A stretch of DNA of 64,000 bases from Paenibacillus macerans (GCF_900454495.1 NZ_UGSI01000001.1:3410001-3474000), one strand, 5' to 3'. Shown: positions 25,196 to 34,141, counted from the stretch's first letter. Notes: generated by a model from the letters alone, not told the origin. Made by a program: numbers and translations.

Positions 25196-25696
25196 TCACG
25201 GCCGGACGTAATCCCCGCTTTTTCCGCCCGTTTTCGAGCGAAGCAGCGTCGGGCCGATCGCCATATCCTTCTGCAGCGCTTTGCACATGTCGTACACGGT
25301 TAGCGCCGCGGCGGAAACCGCTGTTAGCGCCTCCATTTCAACGCCGGTTTTCCCTTCCGTTTTTACCGTCGCCTCCACATACAGCTCGTCCCGCCCGTTA
25401 TCGGAAAACGCGATATCCACGCCCGTCAGCGGCAGAGGATGGCACATCGGAATCCATTCGGACGTCCGTTTCGCCCCTTGAATCCCGGCCACCTGGGCAA
25501 CGGCGAGAACGTCCCCTTTGCCGATCCGGCCTTGTTTTATCGCCTCAAACGTGGAGGGAAGCATCGAAATCTTCGTTTCGGCCACGGCGACGCGGACGGT
25601 CGGCGCCTTGCCGGAAATGTCCACCATACGGGCTCTTCCCTGCTCGTTAAAGTGAGTCATGCCTTGGCCCGATTCCGAGTTCATCAAGCTTATCAC
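25196..25696 (-). CDS. moaC: Cyclic pyranopterin monophosphate synthase MoaC
   Basis: MoaC carries out the second half of the GTP-to-cPMP conversion in molybdenum cofactor synthesis. The core begins MTHFNEQGRARMVDISGK and contains the active-site block WIPMCHPLPLTGVD and the ending TVYDMCKALQKDM. Three starts are possible: GTG 25696 (AAGGA 5 bases upstream, 50-base overlap with the previous gene), ATG 25684 and ATG 25660. I chose 25696 because only it has a ribosome site; the extra N-terminal residues are not conserved in the family. Confidence 0.9.
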   Translation of the reverse strand: MISLMNSESGQGMTHFNEQGRARMVDISGKAPTVRVAVAETKISMLPSTFEAIKQGRIGKGDVLAVAQVAGIQGAKRTSEWIPMCHPLPLTGVDIAFSDNGRDELYVEATVKTEGKTGVEMEALTAVSAAALTVYDMCKALQKDMAIGPTLLRSKTGGKSGDYVRP

Positions 25697-26324
25697 TACT
25701 TTCCTTCATATATATTGTTCCGGCAGCCGTAAACAGCAGGTCCAGCTTAAAATCATGCCGCTCCATCGGAACCTTGCCGGGAACGATCAGTTCCTCAAGC
25801 GCCAGCGCGGCCAGGACCACCCGGCCCGTTCCCCCGCTGCGCTCCGCCAAATCTCCGATCAGCCGGTCGTAATACCCCGCACCGAAGCCGATCCGTCCGC
25901 CGCCGCGATCAAAGGCCAGCCCCGGAACGAGGATAAGATCGATCTCCGGATACCGGGCAGGCGGCCAAACCGGCGTTTCGTCCCCCGGTTCGGGAATGCC
26001 CCAGGTGCCGGGAAGCAAAGCTTCTTCCGCGCTGATTTCGTGCAGGGCAAGCGTGCGGTTCCCGCGAATTTTGGGGACGAGCATCCGATCGCTTTGCGCC
26101 AGGCAGCTTCGGATCAGCGGACGCGTGTCGGGTTCATCCCGGAAAGACACGTAACACATTACGTTAAGCCGGCCGCCGCGCTGCCCGCGAAGCGGTTTCA
26201 GCACGTCCCGCTCGGCCCGGGCGGCCGCGGCAACCGACTGCTCCGCTCTCGCAGCTTCGGGAATGCTTGCCCGAACTTGGAGCATCCGCCGGCGCAGCTC
26301 TTGTTTCGCTTCCGCAAGCTCCAT
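25647..26324 (-). CDS. 5-formyltetrahydrofolate cyclo-ligase
   Basis: This enzyme uses ATP to turn 5-formyl-THF into 5,10-methenyl-THF, recycling an inhibitory folate. The ATP-binding motif GFGAGYYDRLI (about residue 150-160) and the LVPGLAFDRGGGRIG block before it are family hallmarks. The 225-residue protein has a C-terminal tail of about 20 residues beyond the usual end, which overlaps moaC by 50 bases; the tail looks unconserved and may reflect loss of an earlier stop. The ATG follows GGGATAAGGA. Confidence 0.9.
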   Translation of the reverse strand: MELAEAKQELRRRMLQVRASIPEAARAEQSVAAAARAERDVLKPLRGQRGGRLNVMCYVSFRDEPDTRPLIRSCLAQSDRMLVPKIRGNRTLALHEISAEEALLPGTWGIPEPGDETPVWPPARYPEIDLILVPGLAFDRGGGRIGFGAGYYDRLIGDLAERSGGTGRVVLAALALEELIVPGKVPMERHDFKLDLLFTAAGTIYMKESSDKLDELGIGPRHDSL

Positions 26325-26567
26325 TCCTTATCCCCTTCCGTTCACGGCAAAAGTACGATTTCATCATTGATCATGGCAAAAAAAGTCGAGTATTCTCTAT
26401 GAACTAGTTTATCATTGTTATATGAAAATGAAAACTAAACCGGAAAAGGCAACCCGGCCATACGTTCTCCCACAATGAGCGGTGCAATTAACGTTCGTTT
26501 CATGTACACTAAATATACAATAATGTTCATATTCTAATGATAATGTTTTTGGAGGATAGAATCGGAT

Positions 26568-28538
26568 ATGCTGCTTCAAGCCACAAACATCACAAAATTA
26601 TACGGAGTAACCGCCGTTCTGGAGGGAATCAACCTGCAGGTGCTGGAACGTGACCGCATCGGTCTCGTGGGCGTCAATGGCGCCGGCAAGTCGACATTTC
26701 TGCAAATTTTAGCCGGTGAATTATCCTATGACGGCGGTCAAATATTCAAAGCGAAGGAAACGACGATCGGCTACCTGGCGCAAAACAGCGGGCTGCAGTC
26801 GGACCGCACCATCTGGGAGGAAATGCTCGCCGTATTTGCCCCGTTGATCGAAACGGAGCGCGAGCTGCGGCGGATGGAGGAGCAGATTGCCGATCCGGAG
26901 CTGGCCCGGGACGAGAAAGCGCATCAGGATTTGCTCAACCGCTACGCGCTGAAATCGGACTGGTTCAAGGATCACGGCGGCTACGAGATCGAGACCCGCA
27001 TCCGCAGCGTCCTGCACGGCATGGGCTTCGGCGATTTCCCGCCGGACACCGTCATCTCCACGTTAAGCGGCGGGCAACGGACCCGGCTGGCGCTGGCGCG
27101 TATATTGCTCCAAGCGCCCGATTTGCTGATGCTTGACGAACCCACTAACCATTTGGACATCGAAACGCTGACCTGGCTGGAGGATTATTTGCGGAATTAT
27201 TCCGGGGCATTGCTGGTCGTTTCCCATGACCGTTATTTTTTGGACCGGCTGGTCACTTCCATCGTTGAAATCGAACGCCATCAATCGCGTAAATATACCG
27301 GCAACTACAGCCGGTTTATCGAACTCAAGGCGGCGGAATACGAGAGCCAAATGAAGCAATATGAAAAACAGCAGGACGAAATCGCCCGGATGGAAGCTTT
27401 CATTCAGCGGAACATCGTTAGAGCGTCTACGACCAAACGGGCCCAGAGCCGGCGCAAGATGCTGGAAAAGATGGACGTCATCGGCCGCCCGCAGGGCGAT
27501 CTGAAACGGGCCAGCTTCTCCTTTGAAGCCGAGGTTATGAGCGGCAAGGACGTGCTGCAGGCCGATCATCTTGCATATTCGTTCGAAAACAAGCAAAAAC
27601 CGCTGTTTCAAAACGTCTCCTTCTCACTGCAGCGCGGCGAGACGGTCGCTCTGATCGGCCCCAACGGCATCGGCAAATCGACGCTGCTCAAAATGCTGAC
27701 CGGGGATCTGAAGCCTGCGGCCGGCAAAATCACCTGGGGCGCTAAGGTGAAAATCGGCTTTTACGATCAGGAGCAGACCAACTTGAATCCGGACAATACG
27801 GTGCTTGAAGAACTGTGGAGCGCCTTCCCCCATATGGAAGAGGCACGCATCCGCACCGTGCTCGGCAATTTCCTGTTCAGCGGCGAAGACGTGCTGAAGA
27901 AGGTAGCCGCGCTAAGCGGCGGCGAAAAAGCCCGGGTCGCCCTGGCCAAGCTGATGCTGCAAAAAGCGAACGTCCTGATTCTCGACGAGCCGACCAACCA
28001 CTTGGATTTGTTTAGCAAGGAGGTTTTGGAGTCCGCTTTGCTCGAATATGACGGAACGCTGCTGTTCATATCCCACGACCGTTATTTCCTGAACAAAATC
28101 GCGGAGCGCATCGTGGAGCTTCATCCGAACGGAGCGGAGCATTTCCTGGGCAATTATGACGACTATTTGGCGAAAAAACAGGAACTTGCGGAGCTTGCCG
28201 CGGAAAAAGCCGGAGCCGGCGAGGTTAAACCGGGCGCGGCCAACCGGGCCGTTCCTGCGCCCGAACAGGCCTCCGCTTCCCAGAAGACGGGAGCCGCTTC
28301 GTACGAGGCCGACAAACAGGCCAAACGCGAAGAACGCAACCGGCAGCGGAGGATGGAGCAGTTGGAGGAAACGATCGCTAAGCTGGAAGGCGACATCGCC
28401 GCTTTGGAGAGCGAACTTGCGCTGCCTGAGGTTTACCAGGATTACATGGCGGTTCAGGAACGCCAATCGGCCATCGAACGGCACAAGGAGCAGTTGTCTT
28501 CCGCTTATGAGGAATGGGAAACTTTAGCCGAAGCGTAA
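26568..28538 (+). CDS. ABC-F family ATPase (ribosome-associated, YdiF/Uup-like)
   Basis: A 656-residue soluble protein with two ABC domains and no membrane segment. Domain 1 has Walker A GVNGAGKST (35-43), signature LSGGQRTRLALARIL and LLMLDEPTNHLD; domain 2 has GPNGIGKST (about 364-372), LSGGEKARVALAKLM and VLILDEPTNHLD. The linker between them (about 240-320) is charged and helical, the part that contacts the ribosomal P-site in ABC-F proteins. A C-terminal extension (about 560-656) ends in a coiled coil. Members act as translation factors or protect ribosomes from antibiotics; length and tail favour the housekeeping YdiF group. GGAGG lies 12 bases before the ATG. Confidence 0.9.
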   Translation: MLLQATNITKLYGVTAVLEGINLQVLERDRIGLVGVNGAGKSTFLQILAGELSYDGGQIFKAKETTIGYLAQNSGLQSDRTIWEEMLAVFAPLIETERELRRMEEQIADPELARDEKAHQDLLNRYALKSDWFKDHGGYEIETRIRSVLHGMGFGDFPPDTVISTLSGGQRTRLALARILLQAPDLLMLDEPTNHLDIETLTWLEDYLRNYSGALLVVSHDRYFLDRLVTSIVEIERHQSRKYTGNYSRFIELKAAEYESQMKQYEKQQDEIARMEAFIQRNIVRASTTKRAQSRRKMLEKMDVIGRPQGDLKRASFSFEAEVMSGKDVLQADHLAYSFENKQKPLFQNVSFSLQRGETVALIGPNGIGKSTLLKMLTGDLKPAAGKITWGAKVKIGFYDQEQTNLNPDNTVLEELWSAFPHMEEARIRTVLGNFLFSGEDVLKKVAALSGGEKARVALAKLMLQKANVLILDEPTNHLDLFSKEVLESALLEYDGTLLFISHDRYFLNKIAERIVELHPNGAEHFLGNYDDYLAKKQELAELAAEKAGAGEVKPGAANRAVPAPEQASASQKTGAASYEADKQAKREERNRQRRMEQLEETIAKLEGDIAALESELALPEVYQDYMAVQERQSAIERHKEQLSSAYEEWETLAEA

Positions 28539-28601
28539 AATGGATTTTACAACACCTTCACAAAAATTTTTTATTTTACAAAACGAAAACAATAAAGCGA
28601 A

Positions 28602-28851
28602 TTATGCACAAATTTATCCACATTATCCTGAATTATTTTCACATTAAAACGGCCCTTAGGGCCGTTTTTTTTGCAGGTTAACTAGGTTTTTTCACAAAAA
28701 CGCCTAATTATCCACCAACTTATTCACATTATCCACAGTTTTCAGAAAACAAACCGGGGCTTTTTTCGTATCCGCATTCATAAGTTGACGGACAAGCTTT
28801 CATCTTTCTTTCATAAATTTAGCCAACAATCTGTGGATAACCTTGTCCACA
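28602..28851. other. DnaA-box cluster in an intergenic region
   Basis: Five perfect matches to TTATNCACA occur in 240 bp: TTATGCACA 28602-28610, TTATCCACA 28614-28622, TTATTCACA 28720-28728, TTATCCACA 28729-28737 (abutting the previous one) and, inverted, TGTGGATAA 28832-28840. Two near matches are TTATCCACC 28708-28716 and TTGTCCACA 28843-28851. The sequence around is A+T-rich. The neighbours are not dnaA or dnaN, so it is not the standard origin; it resembles the DnaA-box clusters that restrain initiation in B. subtilis. The function is an inference. Confidence 0.7.
28646..28672 (+). terminator. Terminator after the ABC-F gene
   Basis: AAAACGGCCC, TTA, GGGCCGTTTT with eight T following. 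It lies inside the DnaA-box region. Confidence 0.85.
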
Positions 28852-28886
28852 TCTTGACAAAATCAGACTTTTTTCTTCCCCTTCCA

Positions 28887-29204
28887 TTATCCCATTCCCA
28901 AATGCCGGTTTTCTTCACAGGAGATCTCCCAGGTTCGAAGCTCATAGTTCTCGGCTCCCGATTTCACGAACGGATCTTGTCCGGCGATTTGCCGAGCCTG
29001 CTCGATCGTGTCCGCTTCGATGACGATCATCCCGCCTTTATAATCGGTAAACGGACCGCACATGACCAAATATCCCAGCCTATCCAGTTCCCTTAAATGG
29101 GCCACATGTTCGCGGATCAGCCCCTCGTCAAGGCTTTTCCCGGGATTTAGCGTAAGCAAAATGACATACTTTGTGAATTTCGGTGCCTCGGTCTTCGTTT
29201 TCAT
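28887..29204 (-). CDS. YciI-like small protein
   Basis: The 105-residue protein starts at ATG 29204 with AGTAGGA 8 bases upstream. It has the dimeric ferredoxin-like fold of the YciI family: the strand KYVILLTLNPGK, the helix HVAHLRELDRLG, then YLVMCGPFTDYKGGMIVIEA, a conserved G-P-turn. YciI proteins are thought to be small enzymes or ligand-binding proteins, with an H-D pair as the possible active site; the role here is unknown. An upstream in-frame start at 29222 lacks a ribosome site. Confidence 0.82.
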   Translation of the reverse strand: MKTKTEAPKFTKYVILLTLNPGKSLDEGLIREHVAHLRELDRLGYLVMCGPFTDYKGGMIVIEADTIEQARQIAGQDPFVKSGAENYELRTWEISCEENRHLGMG

Positions 29205-29389
29205 GCTAATTCCTACTGTCAAGTTACTGATTCTTTTTTCCCGCTTTTTCCGTTAAACCGTTTCACCGCCCGCATCCCGCCTGCAAACCATCCGAAATGC
29301 CTATTGCCCTCCCGGTTTTAAACTCTTTATGATCGAATAGAGCAAAACTAGAGAAAGCTGTAAAAGATTGCCGAAAAGGAGAGAAATGA

Positions 29390-30271
29390 ATGAAACTTGT
29401 CAAAGCCGCTTCACTGGCCGCACTGGGAGCCGGCCTCGCTTTTTTGGGAGGCTGCCAGGTGCTTGGCGCGACGCAAGACGCTTCATCCACGGCTCCAGCC
29501 TTTACGGAATCCAAGCTCCCGGGCGGAGGGCTCGCTTTGCCTCTAAACGAGCGGATTCATTTGTCGACAGACCAAAAGTGGGTTGCGGAGGAAGGCCATC
29601 TGTCCGATTTGATCCGGCTGCAATGGACGGCGGAGCGGGCCAAACCGGCCATCGCTTGGGCCAATGAAGAAGGGAAGGACAAGACCGCCATCATCTCGCA
29701 CGACAAGGCCAACAACCCGGAGCAGCACGATCATAAGCATATATCGATCGAAACGACGATGTCCCCTGACGGGGAGTATAAGGACCAGCTGTTCACCCGT
29801 TTTGAAATTCCTTATGATACCGATGTCGCCGAGATTCGCACCCATTCTTCGAACTTCAACGTAATGAACGGGATTTTGCGGGTTGCCGGGGAAGGAAACC
29901 GGGTTCTGGAATTTGCCAAAAACGGGAAGGATAACGCCACGACGCCGCTTTGGAGCATTCGGGCCAATAGCGCGGAGCAAAAAGGGAACAACTCCGGGGC
30001 CGACCTGAATATCGTCCGCTATTCCGATCAGGGAGAGGCCGTCGACAGCGCTCTGACGATCAAACGCGACGACGCCCATGTCGGGATCGGAACCAATGAC
30101 CCGCAAGCGGCGCTCGACGTAAACGGCGACAGCATCCGGGTCCAGCAATCCCGGACTCCCGCCTCCGCCAATGCGCCGGGCAACCCGGGGGAAATCGCCT
30201 GGGACGAAAATTATGTCTACGTTTGCGTTGCCAAAGATACGTGGAAACGCTCCGCCTTATCTAGCTGGTAA
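29390..30271 (+). CDS. Lipoprotein with a phage tail-fibre-like C-terminal region
   Basis: A 293-residue protein with a lipoprotein signal (AFLGGC, Cys22 lipidated). The middle is beta-rich. The C-terminal quarter carries GIGTNDPQAALDVNGDSIRV (about residue 225-245) and the ending PGNPGEIAWDENYVYVCVA, sequences typical of the fibre and chaperone-proximal ends of phage tail proteins and surface trimeric fibres. No phage genes are nearby. I infer a surface-anchored protein with a recruited fibre module; no enzyme activity is visible. AAAGGAGAG precedes the ATG. Confidence 0.7.
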   Translation: MKLVKAASLAALGAGLAFLGGCQVLGATQDASSTAPAFTESKLPGGGLALPLNERIHLSTDQKWVAEEGHLSDLIRLQWTAERAKPAIAWANEEGKDKTAIISHDKANNPEQHDHKHISIETTMSPDGEYKDQLFTRFEIPYDTDVAEIRTHSSNFNVMNGILRVAGEGNRVLEFAKNGKDNATTPLWSIRANSAEQKGNNSGADLNIVRYSDQGEAVDSALTIKRDDAHVGIGTNDPQAALDVNGDSIRVQQSRTPASANAPGNPGEIAWDENYVYVCVAKDTWKRSALSSW

Positions 30272-30678
30272 TGCCGGAAATGCCGGTAAAATAGCGGTGC
30301 GGGCAGCGGCAGCTTTACGGTATCTGCCCTGCCTTAGCCCGCTCCATTTCCTTGCTGCCGTCTCCTCGCTTGTCTTCTCCTTCTTGTATTCTCCTCGTTT
30401 GCCGTTTCCCCGCCATTATTTTGCAGTACCGACAGACCTGTTTGAAATCCTCGCCAACTTAAGCCCCCTTTTTCGTCCATGTGTGTAAAAAAAAGAAGAG
30501 TTCTCGCCGAACCCTTCTACGCTGTGCGTGTACATTAACACAGAGGACCTATTTGCGCAGTGACTTTTGTTACTTCGAGTTGCCCAAATGCCCTGAAACC
30601 CGATACAATAAGCGAAGACAGTTGCAGATCAAAATGGATTAAAAATAACGGGTATCGGAAAGCAGGTGCCGCCACGAC
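30272..30678. other. Gene-free interval before cysK
   Basis: About 400 bp with no supported gene. The only structure is a terminator-like hairpin (30486-30517), described separately, that points against the direction of both neighbours. Confidence 0.5.
30486..30517 (-). terminator. Orphan minus-strand terminator-like hairpin
   Basis: GAAGAGTTC at 30494-30502 faces GAACCCTTC at 30508-30516 with one mismatch; on the minus strand eight T follow. No minus-strand gene lies immediately upstream (the nearest ends at 32022). Confidence 0.4.
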
Positions 30679-31602
30679 ATGTCCAGCAAAGCAGTAAATC
30701 ATATTACAGAGCTGATCGGAAACACCCCGGCCGTTAAACTGGGGCGGTTGGCAGGAGAGCAGGATGCCGAGGTATTTGTGAAGCTTGAATATTTCAATCC
30801 AAGCCGGAGCGTCAAAGACCGCGCCGCCTTCCATATGATCGCGGCCGCGGAACGGGCCGGCCTGCTGAAGCCAGGGGCCGCGATCATCGAGCCGACCAGC
30901 GGCAACACCGGCATCGGCCTGGCGATGAATGCGGCGGCCAAAGGCTATAAAGCGATTTTGGTCATGCCGGATAACATGACCAAGGAGCGGATCGCCATCC
31001 TTAAAGCCTATGGCGCCGAAGTCGTGCTGACGCCGGCCGCGAAGCGGATGCCCGGGGCAATCGAAAAAGCCCGGGAGCTTCACGCTCAAATCCCGGGCAG
31101 CTTTATGCCGCAGCAGTTTCAAAACGAGGCCAACCCCGAAGTCCACCGGCTGACGACCGGTCCGGAAATCGTACAACAAATGGAAGGACAATTGGATCTA
31201 TTCATCGCCACCGCGGGAACCGGCGGGACAATTACGGGGACCGGGGAATATTTGCGCGAGCGTATTCCCGGCATCTCCATCGTCGTCGCCGAACCCAAGG
31301 GCTCGCCCGTGCTGTCCGGAGGGCAGCCGGGGCCGCATAAACTGGTTGGAACAAGCCCAGGCTTCATCCCGCCGATTCTGAACACCGAAGTATATGACGA
31401 AATCGTCCAGGTTAGCGATGAAGCTGCGCTGGACACCGTCCGGCGCCTGGCGGCCCTGGAAGGCATCCTCGTCGGACCCTCCAGCGGCGCTTCGGTGTGG
31501 ACGGCGCTGCAGTTTGCCAAAAAGCTTGGAGCCGGCAAACGCATATTGTGCATCGCTCCCGATAACGGCGAACGTTATCTGAGCATGGACGTTTTCCATT
31601 AA
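30679..31602 (+). CDS. cysK: Cysteine synthase (O-acetylserine sulfhydrylase)
   Basis: A 307-residue PLP enzyme that makes cysteine from O-acetylserine and sulfide. The PLP lysine is Lys46 in SRSVKDRAAF, the substrate loop EPTSGNTG is at 71-78 and the phosphate-binding loop TAGTGGTITG is near residue 178. All catalytic features of CysK are present. A rhodanese gene follows 50 bp downstream, which fits a sulfur-handling pair. The ribosome site before ATG 30679 is weak. Confidence 0.93.
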   Translation: MSSKAVNHITELIGNTPAVKLGRLAGEQDAEVFVKLEYFNPSRSVKDRAAFHMIAAAERAGLLKPGAAIIEPTSGNTGIGLAMNAAAKGYKAILVMPDNMTKERIAILKAYGAEVVLTPAAKRMPGAIEKARELHAQIPGSFMPQQFQNEANPEVHRLTTGPEIVQQMEGQLDLFIATAGTGGTITGTGEYLRERIPGISIVVAEPKGSPVLSGGQPGPHKLVGTSPGFIPPILNTEVYDEIVQVSDEAALDTVRRLAALEGILVGPSSGASVWTALQFAKKLGAGKRILCIAPDNGERYLSMDVFH

Positions 31603-31652
31603 TGCCGCGCCGAACCAGGCATATACATTTTTAATGAAAAGAGGCGCTACTC

Positions 31653-31994
31653 ATGAGCGAAATCATTGACGGCATTTCCCATATCAACTCGGATGAACTG
31701 AAGAACCTGCTGCAAAACCCGGATGACCAAACGATCATTATCGATGTCCGGGAACCTTTCGAATACGAAGCCGGCCACATTCCCGGTGTTCCGCTGATCC
31801 CGATGGGCGAAATCCCGCACCGGCTGGAGGAATTCGATCCGGGCAAGGAATACGTGTTTATCTGCCGCAGCGGCAGCCGCAGTTTTGAGGTAGCACGCTT
31901 CTTCCGGCATAACGGTTTTGAACGGGTTCACAACTACAGGGGAGGCATGCTGAATTGGGATGGCGATGTGGAAGCGGGGCTCCCCGCCGAATGA
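31653..31994 (+). CDS. Single-domain rhodanese (sulfurtransferase)
   Basis: A 113-residue rhodanese. The persulfide cysteine is Cys71 in the loop CRSGSRS, which has the length of thiosulfate sulfurtransferases (six residues after Cys). DVREPFEYEAGHIPG is the typical CH2A block. It may pass sulfane sulfur in cysteine or cofactor pathways. It shares direction with cysK and could be co-transcribed. Confidence 0.9.
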   Translation: MSEIIDGISHINSDELKNLLQNPDDQTIIIDVREPFEYEAGHIPGVPLIPMGEIPHRLEEFDPGKEYVFICRSGSRSFEVARFFRHNGFERVHNYRGGMLNWDGDVEAGLPAE

Positions 31995-32021
31995 TCGCAC
32001 CGGCAGCCAAACCATTTTAGC

Positions 32022-32837
32022 TTATCCTTCCAGCTCCGTTCTATGGCTTGCAAGCCATTCGACGGCATAGTCGACCAAATCGCGCTGGGGCATGAGCATC
32101 GCCTCGGCCCCGGCGATCTTTCCTTTTTTCACCAACCCCGTATCCTGCGCAAAATCCGCCCCCAGCTGTTCAAAATCGTCGGCATCGTAGGCGACGTCCG
32201 GGAACTCGACCCAACGTCTTACGCCGTTAACATTCATCGGGGCCTTGTTGATGAGCTTCGTTTTGCCCGGATAATCGGACCGGCATTCCGCCAAATGGAT
32301 GGAGGTGTTGTTGCCGTGCCCGACGCCCAGCAGCAGCACGTCTCCGCGCAGATCATAAATCCGGGCCAGCGGCGACTCGTTTCCAAGCCCGTACGCCAGG
32401 GAATGCGCCGTAACGATGCGATCCGCGCGAGCGCCCCGGGCGGCAAAGGAATAAAGCGGGTGCCCGCTGCGCAGGGTTCCCTCCTGCTTGCGGAACGTTT
32501 CCGGAATGACGCCCATCTTGAGCGGAAGCGTTAGCGACGGATCGTACGCGGGCATTTGCTCGCGGATCGCCTCCCACCACGCCTCAGGCACCGGCGGATT
32601 CCCCCAGCCGGACGGGTCGGTCAAATCGCCGCTATGGGTCGGCATCACGATCGTGCCCGTTTCCCCCACCGCGGCTTCCAGGGCAAGCACGACGGCGGCA
32701 GGCCCTCCGCACACCCATTCCCCTAACGATTTAAAAGAGGAGTGTACGAGCAGCGTCGCTCCCTCCCGAACGCCAAGGTTAACCATATCCGCCCGCAGCG
32801 TTTCCACCGTAATTAACTTGCCGTTGATCTCTTCCAT
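32022..32837 (-). CDS. Aminoglycoside N(3)-acetyltransferase-like protein
   Basis: A 271-residue protein of the AAC(3)/YokD family. The family blocks are LLVHSSFKSLGEWVCGGPAA near the N-terminus, VMPTHSGDLTDPSGW (the catalytic His region), and VLLLGVGHGNNTSIHLAE. AAC(3) enzymes transfer acetyl from acetyl-CoA to the 3-amino group of aminoglycosides; chromosomal homologues in Bacillus relatives often lack known resistance activity. Whether this one confers resistance cannot be told. AAGGAG precedes the ATG. It converges on the rhodanese gene. Confidence 0.9.
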   Translation of the reverse strand: MEEINGKLITVETLRADMVNLGVREGATLLVHSSFKSLGEWVCGGPAAVVLALEAAVGETGTIVMPTHSGDLTDPSGWGNPPVPEAWWEAIREQMPAYDPSLTLPLKMGVIPETFRKQEGTLRSGHPLYSFAARGARADRIVTAHSLAYGLGNESPLARIYDLRGDVLLLGVGHGNNTSIHLAECRSDYPGKTKLINKAPMNVNGVRRWVEFPDVAYDADDFEQLGADFAQDTGLVKKGKIAGAEAMLMPQRDLVDYAVEWLASHRTELEG

Positions 32838-32870
32838 GTTTCGTTTCTCCTTCTCCTTTTTGGTTGCTCG

Positions 32871-33290
32871 CTACTTCCGGCTGCTGCGCATCCCGTCAAG
32901 CAGCTTGACCCGGCCGTCCTGCACTTCGCAGAACTCGCGGTATTCGCGGGAATCCACGCCGTATAAGGCGATTTTTCCATGTTCATCGTAATGCACGCCC
33001 CATCCGTATTTTTTCGGAAGGGCCGAAGCCCGCATGCAGGCGTGCGGTTTGCTGAACAATTCGTCCCCAATCTCCTGTCTGCGCTCGCAGAGTTCTTCCT
33101 CGGAAATGCCTTTATGGCGGATATGCACCTCGAAAATCAGTTCCTCATGATTGTATCGGTAAGGCGCCTGCGACAGCAGCTCGTACTGGATCATATGAAT
33201 CGGTTTTCCCTTCTTGCCCGCCTCCGGAACAACGGCCCTATCCGCCGGACAATCGGGAGAAACCCGAATAAACGCGTTCTTGTAGCTCAC
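32871..33290 (-). CDS. DUF6157 family protein
   Basis: The 139-residue protein matches a conserved family of unknown function: starts YKNAFIRVSPDCPADR, has IQYELLSQAPYRYNHEELIF in the middle and the block ASALPKKYGWGVHYDEHGKI. There is no signal peptide or membrane segment. The start is GTG 33290, which overlaps the VanW stop (GTGA), so the two genes are translated in tandem. Confidence 0.82.
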   Translation of the reverse strand: MSYKNAFIRVSPDCPADRAVVPEAGKKGKPIHMIQYELLSQAPYRYNHEELIFEVHIRHKGISEEELCERRQEIGDELFSKPHACMRASALPKKYGWGVHYDEHGKIALYGVDSREYREFCEVQDGRVKLLDGMRSSRK

Positions 33291-34141
33291 ATAACCCGAC
33301 TCCTTCCATTGGAGGGTTCGGCGGCATTCTTGCCTCCGCTTCCGGACTCCAGCAGCGGCTCATACATCATCAACGCATGGTTTTCCGTGACGTACTCGTC
33401 CCGCATTATTTCACCCGCAAGGTTGTAGGTGCGCCGGAACAGCAAATTATGCCGGATGTAACCTCCCCAATATTCCTGGGAAATCCGGTGATCCTTTTCA
33501 TAAACCTCATAGCGATAGTGCGGTTCCTTCATGGATCTGACTTCTCCGGCCAAATACCGCTCCGTTAAATAAACGTGGAGCTGCAGCGGTTCCGGACCGG
33601 GGTTATACAGCTTTAAATCAAGGTAGTTGTAGGAGCAGGTGGCTCCGCTTCCAAAGGGCTGGGTTCTTCCCGAATCGGGAAATACGTCATAGCTGTGGCG
33701 GTGGCGCTCCGTTATTTCAAGCGGTGAATGCAACGCCATCCAATAAAGCAAATTGGCTAGTTGACATAAACCGCCTCCTATTCCCTGCTTGAATTTCCCG
33801 TAGTGCAATACTATGCCGTTTACGTACCCTTTTTTCCGCGTCGGTTTGCCTATCGTTCTCCAAAACGAAAAGGTCTCCCCCGGCCGGATGATCAGCCAGT
33901 CAATGTTCTTCACCGCCAGCTTGAGGTTAATTATTTTGTTGTATTGCAGTTGCATATCGACATCCTTGAGCTGCCTAAGCAAAACCGTTTGATGCTGAAA
34001 AATCCGGTGGGGAAAAAGTTCGGTTATCCGCTGTTTGGCCAGCTTATCCGGACCAAACCACCAATTCAGGTAACGCTGAGTCCGATAGAAACAAGTTCCT
34101 AACCAAATTCGAAATTTTGACCTTTTAACCGGTTTCACCAT
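33287..34141 (-). CDS. VanW family protein
   Basis: The 284-residue protein starts MVKPVKRSKFRIW at ATG 34141 after GGGAGGA. The VanW domain is clear: RPGETFSFWRTIG, then GIGGGLCQLANLLYWMALHS and HRHSYDVFPDSGR. VanW proteins accompany vancomycin-resistance operons and also occur alone in many Firmicutes; their activity is unknown, and no van genes are near, so there is no reason to call this a resistance gene. An upstream in-frame ATG near 34190 is possible but less well placed. Confidence 0.87.
   Translation of the reverse strand: MVKPVKRSKFRIWLGTCFYRTQRYLNWWFGPDKLAKQRITELFPHRIFQHQTVLLRQLKDVDMQLQYNKIINLKLAVKNIDWLIIRPGETFSFWRTIGKPTRKKGYVNGIVLHYGKFKQGIGGGLCQLANLLYWMALHSPLEITERHRHSYDVFPDSGRTQPFGSGATCSYNYLDLKLYNPGPEPLQLHVYLTERYLAGEVRSMKEPHYRYEVYEKDHRISQEYWGGYIRHNLLFRRTYNLAGEIMRDEYVTENHALMMYEPLLESGSGGKNAAEPSNGRSRVM

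Noticed and set aside
28602..28851. Chromosome origin oriC
   Set aside because: DnaA boxes are dense, but dnaA, dnaN, rpmH and other origin genes are absent on both sides; kept as a DnaA-box cluster instead.
30272..30678. S-box or T-box leader before cysK
   Set aside because: No conserved T-box sequence or S-box junction seen; the only hairpin points to the minus strand.
33287..34141. Glycopeptide resistance operon
   Set aside because: Only a VanW-domain protein is present; no vanHAX or vanRS-like genes are near.
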